A stretch of DNA of 31,417 nt from Promethearchaeota archaeon (GCA_019057775.1 JAHLWT010000176.1:1-31417), one strand, 5' to 3'; counted from the first letter of the stretch, positions 1 through 8,815 are shown. The notes: generated by a model not told the origin, from the letters alone. Made by a program: numbers and translations.

Positions 1-53
1 CCTGAGCCAAAAGAAACTGTATTTATTTTAATTCCGTTAACATCTATGAACAT
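1..53 (-). CDS. alpha/beta-hydrolase-like protein, N-terminal fragment cut by window edge
   Basis: Reading the minus strand from an ATG at 53-51 gives the open stretch MFIDVNGIKINTVSFGS, which continues off the left edge. The pattern 'M-F-hydrophobic-x-V-N-G-I-K-hydrophobic-x-x-x-x-F-G-S' resembles the first beta strands of alpha/beta-hydrolase fold proteins, where a Gly-rich stretch and an HG oxyanion motif follow. Only 17 codons are visible and no catalytic residue can be checked. This is a family guess from the opening pattern. The gene would be divergent from the membrane protein starting at 253. Confidence 0.45.
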   Translation of the reverse strand, partial: MFIDVNGIKINTVSFGS

Positions 54-225
54 ACTAAATAACCAATATTTTTTTGACAAATATGCATAAAACTGAGTTA
101 TACATATACTTTTTGAATTTATAGTTATTAAATTTGTGAAAAGCTACTTAAATCTTCAAAGAATCAATTTTTTGAAACATTGGTCTATAGAACTTTAATA
201 TAGAAAATTTCATATCTTCAAATCG

Positions 226-234
226 TTATAAATA
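226..234 (+). promoter_or_regulatory. TATA-box-like element, possible leaderless promoter
   Basis: The sequence TTATAAATA lies about 20-27 nt before the ATG at 253. In archaea the TATA box sits about 25 nt before the transcription start, so this placement would put the transcript start at or next to the start codon. No Shine-Dalgarno-like sequence precedes the ATG, which fits a leaderless mRNA. The background is very AT-rich, so chance matches are common. Confidence 0.4.
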
Positions 235-252
235 ATAAAATGATGTAATCTC

Positions 253-708
253 ATGAGTGAACAAAAGTCAAAAAATATAGTTAAGACGTTGGATATAATC
301 TTCATTTGTTCTTCAATTATCTTTAATATTTCGATAAGCCTTTTGTACATAGCAGCAAAATTTGACAATACAAAAGTTCTTCAGGTACTTGGAGTTATAG
401 TCCTCTTTTTAATAATACCGTATACATTGATATTGATAGGATATTTGAAACAGAAGGAGGAAAAAAAAATTACAATATCTCTCGCAGTTATACTAATTTA
501 TCTCCTCTTGGAATTATTATTAGATCATGTTCTCATGGTTCCATTTAGAGATATACCTGTCCTTCATATCCCCTACATTATAGTTTTCTATGCGGCGGAG
601 TTTAGTATAATAGGTGTGTCTTTTGATAAAAATAAGAAATTAGGATTTGTGGTGTTAACGACATTCTTTCTTTTACTCGGATGTCTAATCTATTTGTTTG
701 TAGGTTAA
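253..708 (+). CDS. small multi-pass membrane protein of unknown function
   Basis: This 151-residue protein is mostly hydrophobic, with about five predicted transmembrane segments (roughly residues 12-33, 40-64, 73-90, 100-120 and 128-150) joined by short charged loops such as KQKEEKK near residue 66. A conserved-looking polar patch, DHVLMVPFRDIP, lies near residues 91-102 between helices 3 and 4, and could be a functional site. There is no signal peptide separate from the first helix, and no catalytic or metal motif. I do not recognise the family. The start is an ATG behind a TATA-like box. It converges on the zinc-ribbon gene at 753-1250, with 44 nt between them. Confidence 0.7.
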   Translation: MSEQKSKNIVKTLDIIFICSSIIFNISISLLYIAAKFDNTKVLQVLGVIVLFLIIPYTLILIGYLKQKEEKKITISLAVILIYLLLELLLDHVLMVPFRDIPVLHIPYIIVFYAAEFSIIGVSFDKNKKLGFVVLTTFFLLLGCLIYLFVG

Positions 709-752
709 ATTTTCTAGTTTAATTGTAAAATTTGATGGTATTTTTCATCGAT

Positions 753-1250
753 TTAAAGTGATTCAGAACATTGATCACAAAATTCAGCATCATCATCGTT
801 TAAAGCCCCACATAACTGGCACCTAATCTTCACAATTTGATCACTATTCATATCGATATTTTGTGTCATTGTTTCTTTTCTATTTACCCCGGTTGCACGT
901 CTTTTTGCACTTTCTTCAATTATTTTCTCATAACGTTCATAATCATCATCCTTATCAAGTGTTGTACCCGCGTACTTCAACGTTCGCCCTGTTATACTCG
1001 TTGCATGGCTTACAAATAATATAAAGATTGCGGGGAAAATCATAAAGAATCCCCCTGCCAATAATCCCCCTCCTGTTGAAACAGTTTCAAACCAAGGTGC
1101 GTCAAAATCTCCAAACATCTTATTACCTTTATTAATCATAATAGCACCATTGATTATTAAAATAATTCCACCTATTAATAAACCAAATCCAATAATCCTC
1201 ACGAGTAATTGTTTTTTGGATGTCGGTTCTTCTTTCTCTTCACCTGTCAT
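753..1250 (-). CDS. two-helix membrane protein with C-terminal zinc ribbon
   Basis: The 165-residue product has a short charged N-terminus (residues 1-14), two hydrophobic segments (about 15-40 and 58-82) and a hydrophilic C-terminal half. It ends in CQLCGALNDDDAEFCDQCSESL-type spacing: CxxC, ten residues, CxxC, close to the C-terminus. This is the zinc-ribbon pattern common in archaeal and Asgard small membrane proteins. The ribbon most likely faces the cytoplasm and may hold a partner or nucleic acid, but the sequence does not show which. Function is unknown. The start is an ATG at 1250. The gene is divergent from 1483-1749 across 232 nt in which I see only AT-rich promoter-like sequence. 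Confidence 0.75.
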   Translation of the reverse strand: MTGEEKEEPTSKKQLLVRIIGFGLLIGGIILIINGAIMINKGNKMFGDFDAPWFETVSTGGGLLAGGFFMIFPAIFILFVSHATSITGRTLKYAGTTLDKDDDYERYEKIIEESAKRRATGVNRKETMTQNIDMNSDQIVKIRCQLCGALNDDDAEFCDQCSESL

Positions 1251-1482
1251 AGAATTACACTCAAATTTTATTTTTTTTAATTGATTAGTTCAAAAATTCC
1301 TAATTCTACCTTTAAGTAATCATTTTTTTGGATTATTATAATTATAAAATAAAATCGTTTATATTTTTATACGTTTTTGCGATAGAATCCCTAGAGAATA
1401 TCATGGAAGTTATTAGGTAAGCGAAATCTTTATCATGCTCATTTTCACAATTGTTTAATATTACCATTTCTAATAAAGAAAT

Positions 1483-1749
1483 ATGTCGAAATTAATGGAA
1501 AAGTTAAAAAACAGATTTAAAGAAGCATTTGATTTTGATGGCAATATGATTCCAGTTTGTCCATATTGCGAAAAAGACGTCAATCCTGCATCTTTTTCCA
1601 GGAATGGAGGAAGCATGTTTCAAAAATTAGATTTCGAATTTATTAGGAAATATACTGCGATAACTGTATTTACAAATATATTTTTCTGTCCTCATTGTAG
1701 AAAAATACTTGGAATTAGCAGATGCTTAATACCTCCTAGTAGTAGTTAA
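1483..1749 (+). CDS. small protein with two CxxC knuckles (zinc-ribbon-like)
   Basis: This 88-residue protein has a basic N-terminus (MSKLMEKLKNRFKEAF) followed by VCPYCEKDV at about residues 25-33 and FCPHCRKILG at about 67-76. Two CxxC knuckles about 40 residues apart are enough for one zinc-ribbon or rubredoxin-like zinc site. A further Cys (C80) follows. There is no membrane segment. The family is unknown to me; a zinc-binding nucleic-acid or protein adaptor is possible. The ATG start follows an A-rich stretch with no clear ribosome binding site. The gene stands alone between a divergent gene (753-1250) and a convergent gene (1900-2430). Confidence 0.65.
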   Translation: MSKLMEKLKNRFKEAFDFDGNMIPVCPYCEKDVNPASFSRNGGSMFQKLDFEFIRKYTAITVFTNIFFCPHCRKILGISRCLIPPSSS

Positions 1750-1899
1750 AAACAATTTTCCTGGGAAAGCTCTTAGTTTGATTTCATGGTTTTATCAAAT
1801 AGATGGAATTTACGTTCGTAAAGAGATGACTTTATATCAATTTTTTCTGTTTAATTTAAATTCAAAAAGGAAAAACTAACTTTACTTAAACCGTTTTCT

Positions 1900-2430
1900 T
1901 TATAAATAAATTATTTCGGGCTCAACTTTTTCTTTTGATATTCTAAGATATCCATAAGAATTTATATCGGTAAAATGTTTATCAGTTGGTGTTCCTGGGC
2001 AGATGTATAACTTACCATCCCTCCATATTTCATTATACGGACGATGTACATGACCAAAAATTATGATGTCAGATTTAGACAAATCGAACCTTTTATTTAA
2101 TCTCTTAATTATTATATTTGGCCCTCCCGTGCCGTGTGTTACAAAAATTTTATGTCCGTATACATCTAGTTCTATAGTCTCGGGTAAAATTTCCTTTAAT
2201 TTGTGTTTATCCATATTACCAAAGACGGCAATCACTTTATCTTTTCCAAAAGTATCTTGAAGGTTTATATATACTTTACAACTAGTAAAATCACCTAAAT
2301 GAAGGAGGTAATCAATCTCTCTCTTTTTAAAATCTTCAATTATTTGTGGAGGGATTTCTGATTGTCTTGAAGGAATATGAGTATCTCCTATTAATCCAAT
2401 TAGCAATTCGTCTTTATCGGTTTTTATCAT
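1900..2430 (-). CDS. metallophosphoesterase, MJ0936/YfcE phosphodiesterase family
   Basis: The 176-residue length and motifs fit the YfcE/MJ0936 family of metal-dependent phosphodiesterases. The motifs in order are GDTHIP near residue 15 (DxH), LLHLGDF near 42-48 (GD), VFGNMD near 69-74 (GNxD, with Met in place of His as is usual in this subfamily), THGTG near 99-103, and FGHVHRP near 125-131. Together these give the two-metal site. Members hydrolyse phosphodiesters in vitro; the native substrate is usually unknown. It lies 44 nt downstream of the GATase/RHH gene (2475-3410) on the same strand and could share its transcript. The ATG start is at 2430. Confidence 0.88.
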   Translation of the reverse strand: MIKTDKDELLIGLIGDTHIPSRQSEIPPQIIEDFKKREIDYLLHLGDFTSCKVYINLQDTFGKDKVIAVFGNMDKHKLKEILPETIELDVYGHKIFVTHGTGGPNIIIKRLNKRFDLSKSDIIIFGHVHRPYNEIWRDGKLYICPGTPTDKHFTDINSYGYLRISKEKVEPEIIYL

Positions 2431-2474
2431 GGTGAATGATCACTAATTTCTGAAATCAATTCGAAGAATAATTA

Positions 2475-3410
2475 TTATTCATCAGAATTTTCTTCCTTTT
2501 TTTTATGTATATTACTATTTTTTACCAATTTTAAACCATGGTTAATTACTTCTTCAACATTGTTCCAATTTCCATTGTTTAGTAAATCTTTTATCCAGTA
2601 GTAGAGATCTTGTTCAATTGGAACTGTAAGATAGATGGGCTTAACTGACTGCTCTCCTTCGGAACTGGCTTTATTCAATAACCAAGAGATAATGTTTACA
2701 ATAAGATTATAATTATCAGCAGCTCTAATCCCGTAGGACTCATTCAAACTCGAGAAGAGAGATAAATTACCAATTGTTACAACCTTACCTAAACCAAAAT
2801 GGGTAGTTCCGATAATAGGAAGGTTCTGCACTGATTCGTCAATCCATTCATCTCCATTAAATACTCTATGCCAAGACGTATCAACAGATGAATATGCAAT
2901 GGCTTGGACATCAGTATTCGCATTTTCAACAGATTTATCTATAGTGAGAGTACATCCATTAGAGTGGATAATTTCAGAGATCTCTCTTGTTATGAAATGG
3001 CTTCTAAAGTCTCTTATGAGAGGATGGGTATTTTCTTTTGAAAAATACTTGTTATCAAATAATTGATCAGCATTAAAAGTTACACCAAAGTTTTTAGTTA
3101 ACTCGGATAAATTATTCTTATTTTTATAGTCCCCTCCTTCATCATTAACGACTAATAGACTTCCTCCATTATTCACATAATTAACTAAGTCTTCTATTTC
3201 ATCAGAATCAAGTTTTGGTCCTAATATTGGAACCCCAATTATGAAAAGGTCATAGGGTGCTAATTTTTTCTTATCTATCCCCGCTTCAATTTTACCCAGT
3301 TTGAAATCCGAATTAAATAAGTATTCGAAAAATTGTGAAAACGCATTATTTTCAATCGTCAATTTGTTGTTATGGGAGTGGTCAAAACCGATTGCGATTT
3401 TCTTGGTCAT
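2475..3410 (-). CDS. GATase-like (DUF4350/GIFT-type) protein with C-terminal ribbon-helix-helix-like domain
   Basis: From the ATG at 3410 the product has 311 residues. The first 230 or so have the alternating strands of the class I glutamine-amidotransferase-like fold seen in DUF4350 and IFT52-type GIFT domains: KKIAIGFDHSHNN at the start, YDLFIIGVPI near 53-62, NNGGSLLVVNDEGGDY near 80-95, and IGTTHFGLGKVVTIGNLSLF near 200-219. No Cys-His-Glu catalytic triad is evident, so it is probably a binding rather than an enzymatic domain. Residues about 259-297 run beta strand (PIYLTVP), helix, turn, helix, like a CopG/ParD ribbon-helix-helix domain. An in-frame TTG at 3443 would add 11 hydrophobic residues; I chose the ATG because the fold's first strand begins right after it. 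The phosphodiesterase gene follows 44 nt downstream. Confidence 0.7.
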   Translation of the reverse strand: MTKKIAIGFDHSHNNKLTIENNAFSQFFEYLFNSDFKLGKIEAGIDKKKLAPYDLFIIGVPILGPKLDSDEIEDLVNYVNNGGSLLVVNDEGGDYKNKNNLSELTKNFGVTFNADQLFDNKYFSKENTHPLIRDFRSHFITREISEIIHSNGCTLTIDKSVENANTDVQAIAYSSVDTSWHRVFNGDEWIDESVQNLPIIGTTHFGLGKVVTIGNLSLFSSLNESYGIRAADNYNLIVNIISWLLNKASSEGEQSVKPIYLTVPIEQDLYYWIKDLLNNGNWNNVEEVINHGLKLVKNSNIHKKKEENSDE

Positions 3411-3598
3411 AAGTCCTAAACCGAGGAGAATTTTGTTTAACAATATAAATTCATTAATATCTAATTAAATAATCTTCTAAATAATTAATTTTACTCTTAT
3501 TTTTTTGATAAGTTTTTTAAAGTAATAATTGCACTTCCGATTTGGGCGAATAAATAGGCAAACTATAATTTTAATAGATTAAGAAATAAAATTTATTT

Positions 3599-3955
3599 AT
3601 GTTAAAAAAAAATTACAAAGACATTGATAATAAACAAGCAGTTTTAATGGATGGTACAAATGTTAAGGGAGTAAATATTAGATGGTTAATTGATGAAAAT
3701 TCAGGAGCTAAGAATTTCGCAATGAGGCGAATAGAAATTAAACCAGGAGCAAGTGTTCCTCTTCATAACCATCCTGAAGATCATGAGATATATATTTTAT
3801 CTGGTATGGCGAAGTTCTATAACGATGTCGGACAAGAAGAAGTAGTAAAAGAAGGAGATACAGTATATATTCCTCCAAATGAAAAACATGGGATTGACAA
3901 TCTAAGTGAAGAAAACTTTGCGTTTCTTTGTATAATTCCCTATCTTAAAAAATAA
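3599..3955 (+). CDS. single-domain cupin protein
   Basis: This 118-residue protein is a cupin_2 beta barrel. Motif 1 is PGASVPLHNHPEDHEIYILSG-like at about residues 49-69, giving metal ligands H57, H59, E62/D63 and H64-E65. Motif 2 is near residues 83-98, with EGDTVYIPPNEKHG supplying the last His (H96). An intact set of ligands suggests a bound metal and either a small-molecule isomerase/dioxygenase role or a sensing role, but the substrate cannot be read from sequence. The ATG at 3599 follows a TATA-like stretch about 30 nt upstream. It converges on gyrA with 37 nt between the stops. Confidence 0.88.
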   Translation: MLKKNYKDIDNKQAVLMDGTNVKGVNIRWLIDENSGAKNFAMRRIEIKPGASVPLHNHPEDHEIYILSGMAKFYNDVGQEEVVKEGDTVYIPPNEKHGIDNLSEENFAFLCIIPYLKK

Positions 3956-3992
3956 AAAGTAGATGTAATAAAAAAAATTTCGGATAAGAAAT

Positions 3993-6506
3993 TTACTCGA
4001 TTTCCTTCGTTTCCTTTATTTCCTTCGTTTCCATTATTTCCTTTATTTCCTTCATTTCTTTTATTTCTTTTATTTCCTTAATTTGCTTCTCACATTTGCC
4101 AATTGAAGTTACTGAATCGTTTTCATAAAGTTTGATAACTCTCACACCTTTAGAAGGCCTATGAGTTATTCGAATTGAATCAATCGGAACTCGGATAACT
4201 TGCCCTTGTTCGGTTCCAACAAGAATATCCTCTTCTGTTGAAATTTTTACATCAATAACTTTATCTTGTGTTAATTTTGTCAATTTAACATTTTTTACTC
4301 CTTTAGCGGCTCTTCTTGTTTTTCTATATTCTTTTATGTATGTTCTCTGCCCGTACCCCTTTTGAGTCAAAGTTAAGATAACATCATCAATATTTACTAA
4401 AAGACCTTCAATAACTTCATCTCCTTCTCTTAAACTTAAACCTTTATATCCCATCGTGGTTCTTCTTTGCTCTTTTAGTTCTGATTCATCAAATCTTATA
4501 GCAAATCCCAATTTTGTAGCAATAAAAATATCTTGAAGCTCATTAGATAACATTTTAACACTTACCAAATTATCATTAGGTCTTATACCTTGAGCTCTAA
4601 GACCCGATTTAGGGATTTTGGAAAATTTTTTCAATTGAATCTTCTTTACAATCCCATTCTTCGTAATCATTATTAAGAAATCGTTTGTGTCAAAATTATT
4701 AATTGGAATCATTGAGGAGATCTCTTCATCTTCTCTAATTCTAATTAAATTTATAATAGGTCTTCCTTTGGCTGTACGTTGCTGTAATGGAACTTCGAAA
4801 CATTTCATTGTATAAACTCTACCTTTAGAAGTGAAAAATAAAATTGTGTCATGCGTAGAGCAAACAAATAAGTCGGATATAAAATCCTCCTCATTAACAG
4901 TCATTCCCCTCTTTCCACGACCACCGCGTCTTTGAGTTCGATAATCTTGTGGAGACATTCTTTTAATATAGTGGTTTTTGGTAAGGATAACAATGGTAGG
5001 TTCTTTTTTTACTAAGTCTTTTCTGGCAATATCTTGAATTTCTTCTTCAACAATTTTTGTTCTCCTTTCGTCACCATATTTATTACTCAGCTCGATTAAT
5101 TGTTTTTTAATAATTGATAAACGCAATTCTTTACTCTCCAAAATCTTAGTTAGTTCAGTAATTTGTTGATTCAAGGATATTTGTTCATCCTTCAGTTTCT
5201 TAGTTTCTAAGTTTGTTAACCGTGACAAGGGCATCTCCAAAATAGCCTTAACTTGAATATCACTCAATTTATATTTATCTTTTAACTTGGTTCTTGCATC
5301 CTTTGAATCGTTTGAACTCTTAATAATATTTACTACGTTATCTATATCATTTAAAGCAATTATTAAACCATCAACCTTATGTAAACGATCTTTAGCTTTT
5401 TTAACTTGAAAAGCTGCTTTCCTAAAAATAATGTCAGATCGATGCTTAATGTATTCTTCAATTAACTCTTTAAGATTGAGAATTTTTGGTTGTTTTCCAT
5501 CATTAATTAAAACTAAATTAACAACATTGAAATTTTGAAGGAGTCTCGTGCGTTTAAAAAGTGTATTTTTAATGATGGGTGGTTGCGCTCCTTTTTTCAA
5601 TTCTAAAACTATACGCATCCCTTTTCTATCAGATTCATCTCTTAAATCGCGAATATCCTTTAGAACGCCATCCCTAATCAGTTTTGCGATTCCTTCAATT
5701 AGGGTAGTCTTATTTAATAAATAAGGAATTTCTGAGATTATTAGGTTTTTAACTTTTCCTTTAGTCTCTTCATCAATTCTTCCTCGTATAGGGATATTTC
5801 CTTTACCATATGCATAAGCATTATAAATTCCTGATGTGCTAGTTATAATTCCACCAGTTGGAAAATCAGGTCCTTTTATCACTTCCATAAGTTCTACAAC
5901 GGAAATATCAGGATTATCAATAGTAGAAATAATACCTTGGCATACTTCCTTTAGGTTATGAGGCGGCATAGAGGTTGCCATTCCTACTGCTATTCCTTTC
6001 GTTCCATTTAATAACATATTTGGAAGTTTCGCTGGTAAATATATCGGTTCCTTTGAGCTTGAATCAAAATTAGGTTGAAAATTAACAGTGTCTTTTTCTA
6101 AATCTTCAATTAATTCATTAGCAATTCGAGATAAGCGTGCTTCAGTATAACGATATGCTGCTGGAGGATCACCATCAATAGAGCCAAAATTTCCTTGTGG
6201 ATCTATTAAAGGATATCTTAAAGAAAAATCCTGACCCATTCTAACAAGAGAATTATATACAGCAGCATCTCCATGAGGATGGTAATTACCTAATGTCTCT
6301 CCAACAATTTTTGCACATTTCACATGAGGACCAGTAAAAACCCAGTTATTATCAGTCATGGCATAGATTAAACGTCGATGTACTGGTTTTAAGCCATCAC
6401 GAACATCTGGAATAGCTCTACCAACGACTACGGACATAGCATAATCGATGTAGCTACTTTTCATTTCGTCTTTTAGTAATACTTCCTGAATATTTTCTGT
6501 AGTCAT
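3993..6506 (-). CDS. gyrA: DNA gyrase subunit A
   Basis: GyrA is the DNA-cleaving and wrapping subunit of gyrase, which adds negative supercoils using ATP as an A2B2 enzyme. The 837-residue protein has the N-terminal winged-helix/tower region (about 1-490), with catalytic tyrosine Y120 in AAYRYTEARLS and the HPHGD helix at about 76-80. The GyrA-box QRRGGRG at about 525-531 marks a true wrapping gyrase rather than ParC. Six beta-pinwheel blades run to about residue 805. The last 32 residues are a Lys-Glu-Ile repeat encoded by a 9-bp minisatellite. The quinolone-contact positions equivalent to E. coli S83 and D87 are A81 and N85. gyrB lies 57 nt upstream, so they are probably cotranscribed. Archaeal gyrases are regarded as bacterial acquisitions. 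Confidence 0.97.
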   Translation of the reverse strand: MTTENIQEVLLKDEMKSSYIDYAMSVVVGRAIPDVRDGLKPVHRRLIYAMTDNNWVFTGPHVKCAKIVGETLGNYHPHGDAAVYNSLVRMGQDFSLRYPLIDPQGNFGSIDGDPPAAYRYTEARLSRIANELIEDLEKDTVNFQPNFDSSSKEPIYLPAKLPNMLLNGTKGIAVGMATSMPPHNLKEVCQGIISTIDNPDISVVELMEVIKGPDFPTGGIITSTSGIYNAYAYGKGNIPIRGRIDEETKGKVKNLIISEIPYLLNKTTLIEGIAKLIRDGVLKDIRDLRDESDRKGMRIVLELKKGAQPPIIKNTLFKRTRLLQNFNVVNLVLINDGKQPKILNLKELIEEYIKHRSDIIFRKAAFQVKKAKDRLHKVDGLIIALNDIDNVVNIIKSSNDSKDARTKLKDKYKLSDIQVKAILEMPLSRLTNLETKKLKDEQISLNQQITELTKILESKELRLSIIKKQLIELSNKYGDERRTKIVEEEIQDIARKDLVKKEPTIVILTKNHYIKRMSPQDYRTQRRGGRGKRGMTVNEEDFISDLFVCSTHDTILFFTSKGRVYTMKCFEVPLQQRTAKGRPIINLIRIREDEEISSMIPINNFDTNDFLIMITKNGIVKKIQLKKFSKIPKSGLRAQGIRPNDNLVSVKMLSNELQDIFIATKLGFAIRFDESELKEQRRTTMGYKGLSLREGDEVIEGLLVNIDDVILTLTQKGYGQRTYIKEYRKTRRAAKGVKNVKLTKLTQDKVIDVKISTEEDILVGTEQGQVIRVPIDSIRITHRPSKGVRVIKLYENDSVTSIGKCEKQIKEIKEIKEMKEIKEIMETKEIKETKEIE
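4001..4081 (-). repeat. 9-bp minisatellite coding the GyrA C-terminal tail
   Basis: Nine consecutive 9-bp units fill this stretch; on the plus strand each is a variant of TTTCCTTTA or TTTCCTTCG. The period is a multiple of three, so unit gain or loss stays in frame. On the coding strand it reads Lys-Glu-Ile, Lys-Glu-Thr and Lys-Glu-Met tripeptides. The units differ at one to three bases, mostly in the last codon. The tract lies entirely within the 3' end of gyrA, ending just before the last Glu and the stop. Confidence 0.9.
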
Positions 6507-6563
6507 AAAAAAAACACCTTACCTTTTATAATATTTAAAATTCAGTTAAATTCTTTAACTTCA

Positions 6564-8531
6564 TCATACATCTAATTCTTTGACCTCATCATAGTTTTGA
6601 ATGATGAATTTCTTGCGAGATTTCACTTCTTTCCCCATAAGTTTGGTAAATATCAAATCCGTCTCAAGATAATCCTCATACACGATTTTTTTTAGCATCC
6701 TTGAATCCCGTTTCATAGTTGTGTCATATAATTCGTCGGGATTCATCTCACCAAGACCTTTATATCGTTGAATTTTTATTGAATCTTCTTTTTTCAACTT
6801 ATACTTATTCATGTATTCATCAATAGTAGCTTCTTTTTCCTTATCACTATATACGTATTCCTTTGATTTTTTGTAAGAAACCTTATATAATGGAGGTACA
6901 GCTAAATATAGATGTCCTTCATCTATTAAAGGACGCATATACCTGAAAAAGAAGGTTAGAAGTAAAGTTTCTATATGATGTCCGTCAATGTCAGCATCAC
7001 AAAAAATAATAACCTTATGATATCGCAACTTTTCTGGATTAAATTCTTCATCTCCAATTCCGTGAACCCCCATACCAAGAGCTTTGATTAAAGACTGAAT
7101 TTCTTTGTTTTGTAAAACATTATCTACTCGGGCTTTTTCTACATTTAATATTTTACCTCGTAATGGAAGAATAGCTTGATAAGTTCTGTCCCTTCCTTGT
7201 TTAGCGGAACCTCCTGCTGAAGCACCTTCTACAATAAAAATTTCACATTCTTTGGGATCACTTGATGAGCAATCAGCAAGTTTACCAGGCATTCTTGCAC
7301 TATCTAGAACAGATTTTCTACGAGCTATATTTCTTGCCTTTTGAGCTGCTTCTCTAGCTTTTTGGGCATTGAATGACTTTAAAATGATTTTTTGAGCTTC
7401 ATTCGGATTTTCTTCTAGAAATTGTGTTAGTTTTTCAGAGAGTATTTGGCTTACAGCTTGACGAACTTCAGAATTTCCTAACTTTATTTTAGTTTGGCTT
7501 TCAAATTGAGGATCTGGAATTTTAACAGAAAGGATTGCTGATAATCCTTCTCTTGTATCACTTCCACTTAAGATTAAATCTTTATATTTTTTTACCATAT
7601 TTTTTTTTATGTAAGCATTCAGAGTTCTAGTAAGTGCTGATTTAAAACCAGCTAAATGTGTTCCCCCCTCACTAGTTCGTATTGTATTACAATATGTAAG
7701 CAAGTTTTCCTGATATCCATTATTATATTGCATAGATATATCTACTTGAACATCACCATCAGGATGATCAAAGGATCCACTGAAACTTATAATTTTATCG
7801 TGTAAAGGGTTCTTATCTATATTTAAATATCTAACAAATTCTTTAATCCCCCCTTTGTAATAAAATTCTTCCCCTTCTTCTGTTATGTGATCACTAATTT
7901 CGAATCTTGCCTCAGGTGTTAAAAATGCTAATTCCCTGATTCTTGAGGCGATTGTGGAATAGCTAAAAATCCTCTCATTTGGATCAAACTCGAAAATTGT
8001 GGTATCAGGATAAAAACTAATTTTCGTACCAGATTCTTCACCATTAATTTTAGTTATTTCTGGCTCAGATACTTTTTTACCTTTCGAAAATTTTTGTTTA
8101 TAAATTAATCCATCCCGCTTTATTTCTACAATTAACCATTCTGTTAAGGCATTTACAACAGAGAGTCCTACACCGTGTAATCCTCCTGAAATTTTATAAC
8201 TTTTGCTATCAAATTTACCCCCTGAATGTAAATGCTCCATAATAACCTCAACGGCAGGTTTATTATATTCAGGATGATTATCAATAGGTATTCCTCTCCC
8301 ATTATCTGAAATTTGAACTGAATTATCTTTTCTAAAAGTTATTTTGATATAATCAGCGAACCCCGCCAGAGCTTCATCTACACAATTATCCACAACTTCG
8401 AAAATTAAGTGGTGAAGCCCTCTTTTGCTCACGTCGCCAATATACATTGCTGGACGCTTCCTGACGCCTTCTAGGCCTTTTAGAACTTTAATATCTTCAG
8501 CATCATAAGAATTAGTTTCTTTTTCAGGCAT
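6564..8531 (-). CDS. gyrB: DNA gyrase subunit B
   Basis: GyrB is the ATPase subunit of gyrase. From the ATG at 8531 it has 655 residues, the short form (as in Bacillus) without the C-terminal insertion of E. coli GyrB. The GHKL ATPase has FEVVDNCVDEA (E45 catalytic, N49 for Mg), SDNGRGIP (D76) and the lid GGLHGVG at 116-122; the QTK loop lies at about 346-348. The TOPRIM domain shows EGASAGG (E435) and DADIDG at 512-517. QRYKGLGEMNP is near the C-terminus. An in-frame ATG 42 nt upstream would add a hydrophobic 14-residue leader unlike other GyrBs, so I chose the MPEKETN start. gyrA follows 57 nt downstream. The 242-nt region upstream, shared with the divergent gene at 8816, must hold the promoter. 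Confidence 0.97.
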   Translation of the reverse strand: MPEKETNSYDAEDIKVLKGLEGVRKRPAMYIGDVSKRGLHHLIFEVVDNCVDEALAGFADYIKITFRKDNSVQISDNGRGIPIDNHPEYNKPAVEVIMEHLHSGGKFDSKSYKISGGLHGVGLSVVNALTEWLIVEIKRDGLIYKQKFSKGKKVSEPEITKINGEESGTKISFYPDTTIFEFDPNERIFSYSTIASRIRELAFLTPEARFEISDHITEEGEEFYYKGGIKEFVRYLNIDKNPLHDKIISFSGSFDHPDGDVQVDISMQYNNGYQENLLTYCNTIRTSEGGTHLAGFKSALTRTLNAYIKKNMVKKYKDLILSGSDTREGLSAILSVKIPDPQFESQTKIKLGNSEVRQAVSQILSEKLTQFLEENPNEAQKIILKSFNAQKAREAAQKARNIARRKSVLDSARMPGKLADCSSSDPKECEIFIVEGASAGGSAKQGRDRTYQAILPLRGKILNVEKARVDNVLQNKEIQSLIKALGMGVHGIGDEEFNPEKLRYHKVIIFCDADIDGHHIETLLLTFFFRYMRPLIDEGHLYLAVPPLYKVSYKKSKEYVYSDKEKEATIDEYMNKYKLKKEDSIKIQRYKGLGEMNPDELYDTTMKRDSRMLKKIVYEDYLETDLIFTKLMGKEVKSRKKFIIQNYDEVKELDV

Positions 8532-8815
8532 AAGAAATCGAATTTTAAATTTTTGTAAAAGTAAATAAATCAAAGATAGTTGAAACTTAGTTGAAACTTT
8601 GTCGAAAATTTAGCTTTTTACATATAATATAAGGAATTCTTAATTATTAAATATAAGCATAGTTTTTGGTTTACCAGAAACAAAAGAGAATTAGTAAATT
8701 TCCTTTAATTTGGAAAATCTAATCAATAATATTAAAAATTAACGTTTTGAGTACCAAAATTTGAAATTTTCTTTATTTACATGGATAAAATTTAATTAAA
8801 AAAAATGATTAAATT

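Noticed and set aside
837..1019. Plus-strand open frame inside the zinc-ribbon membrane protein gene
   Set aside because: It is the antisense of a convincing gene and has no recognisable domain or start signal.
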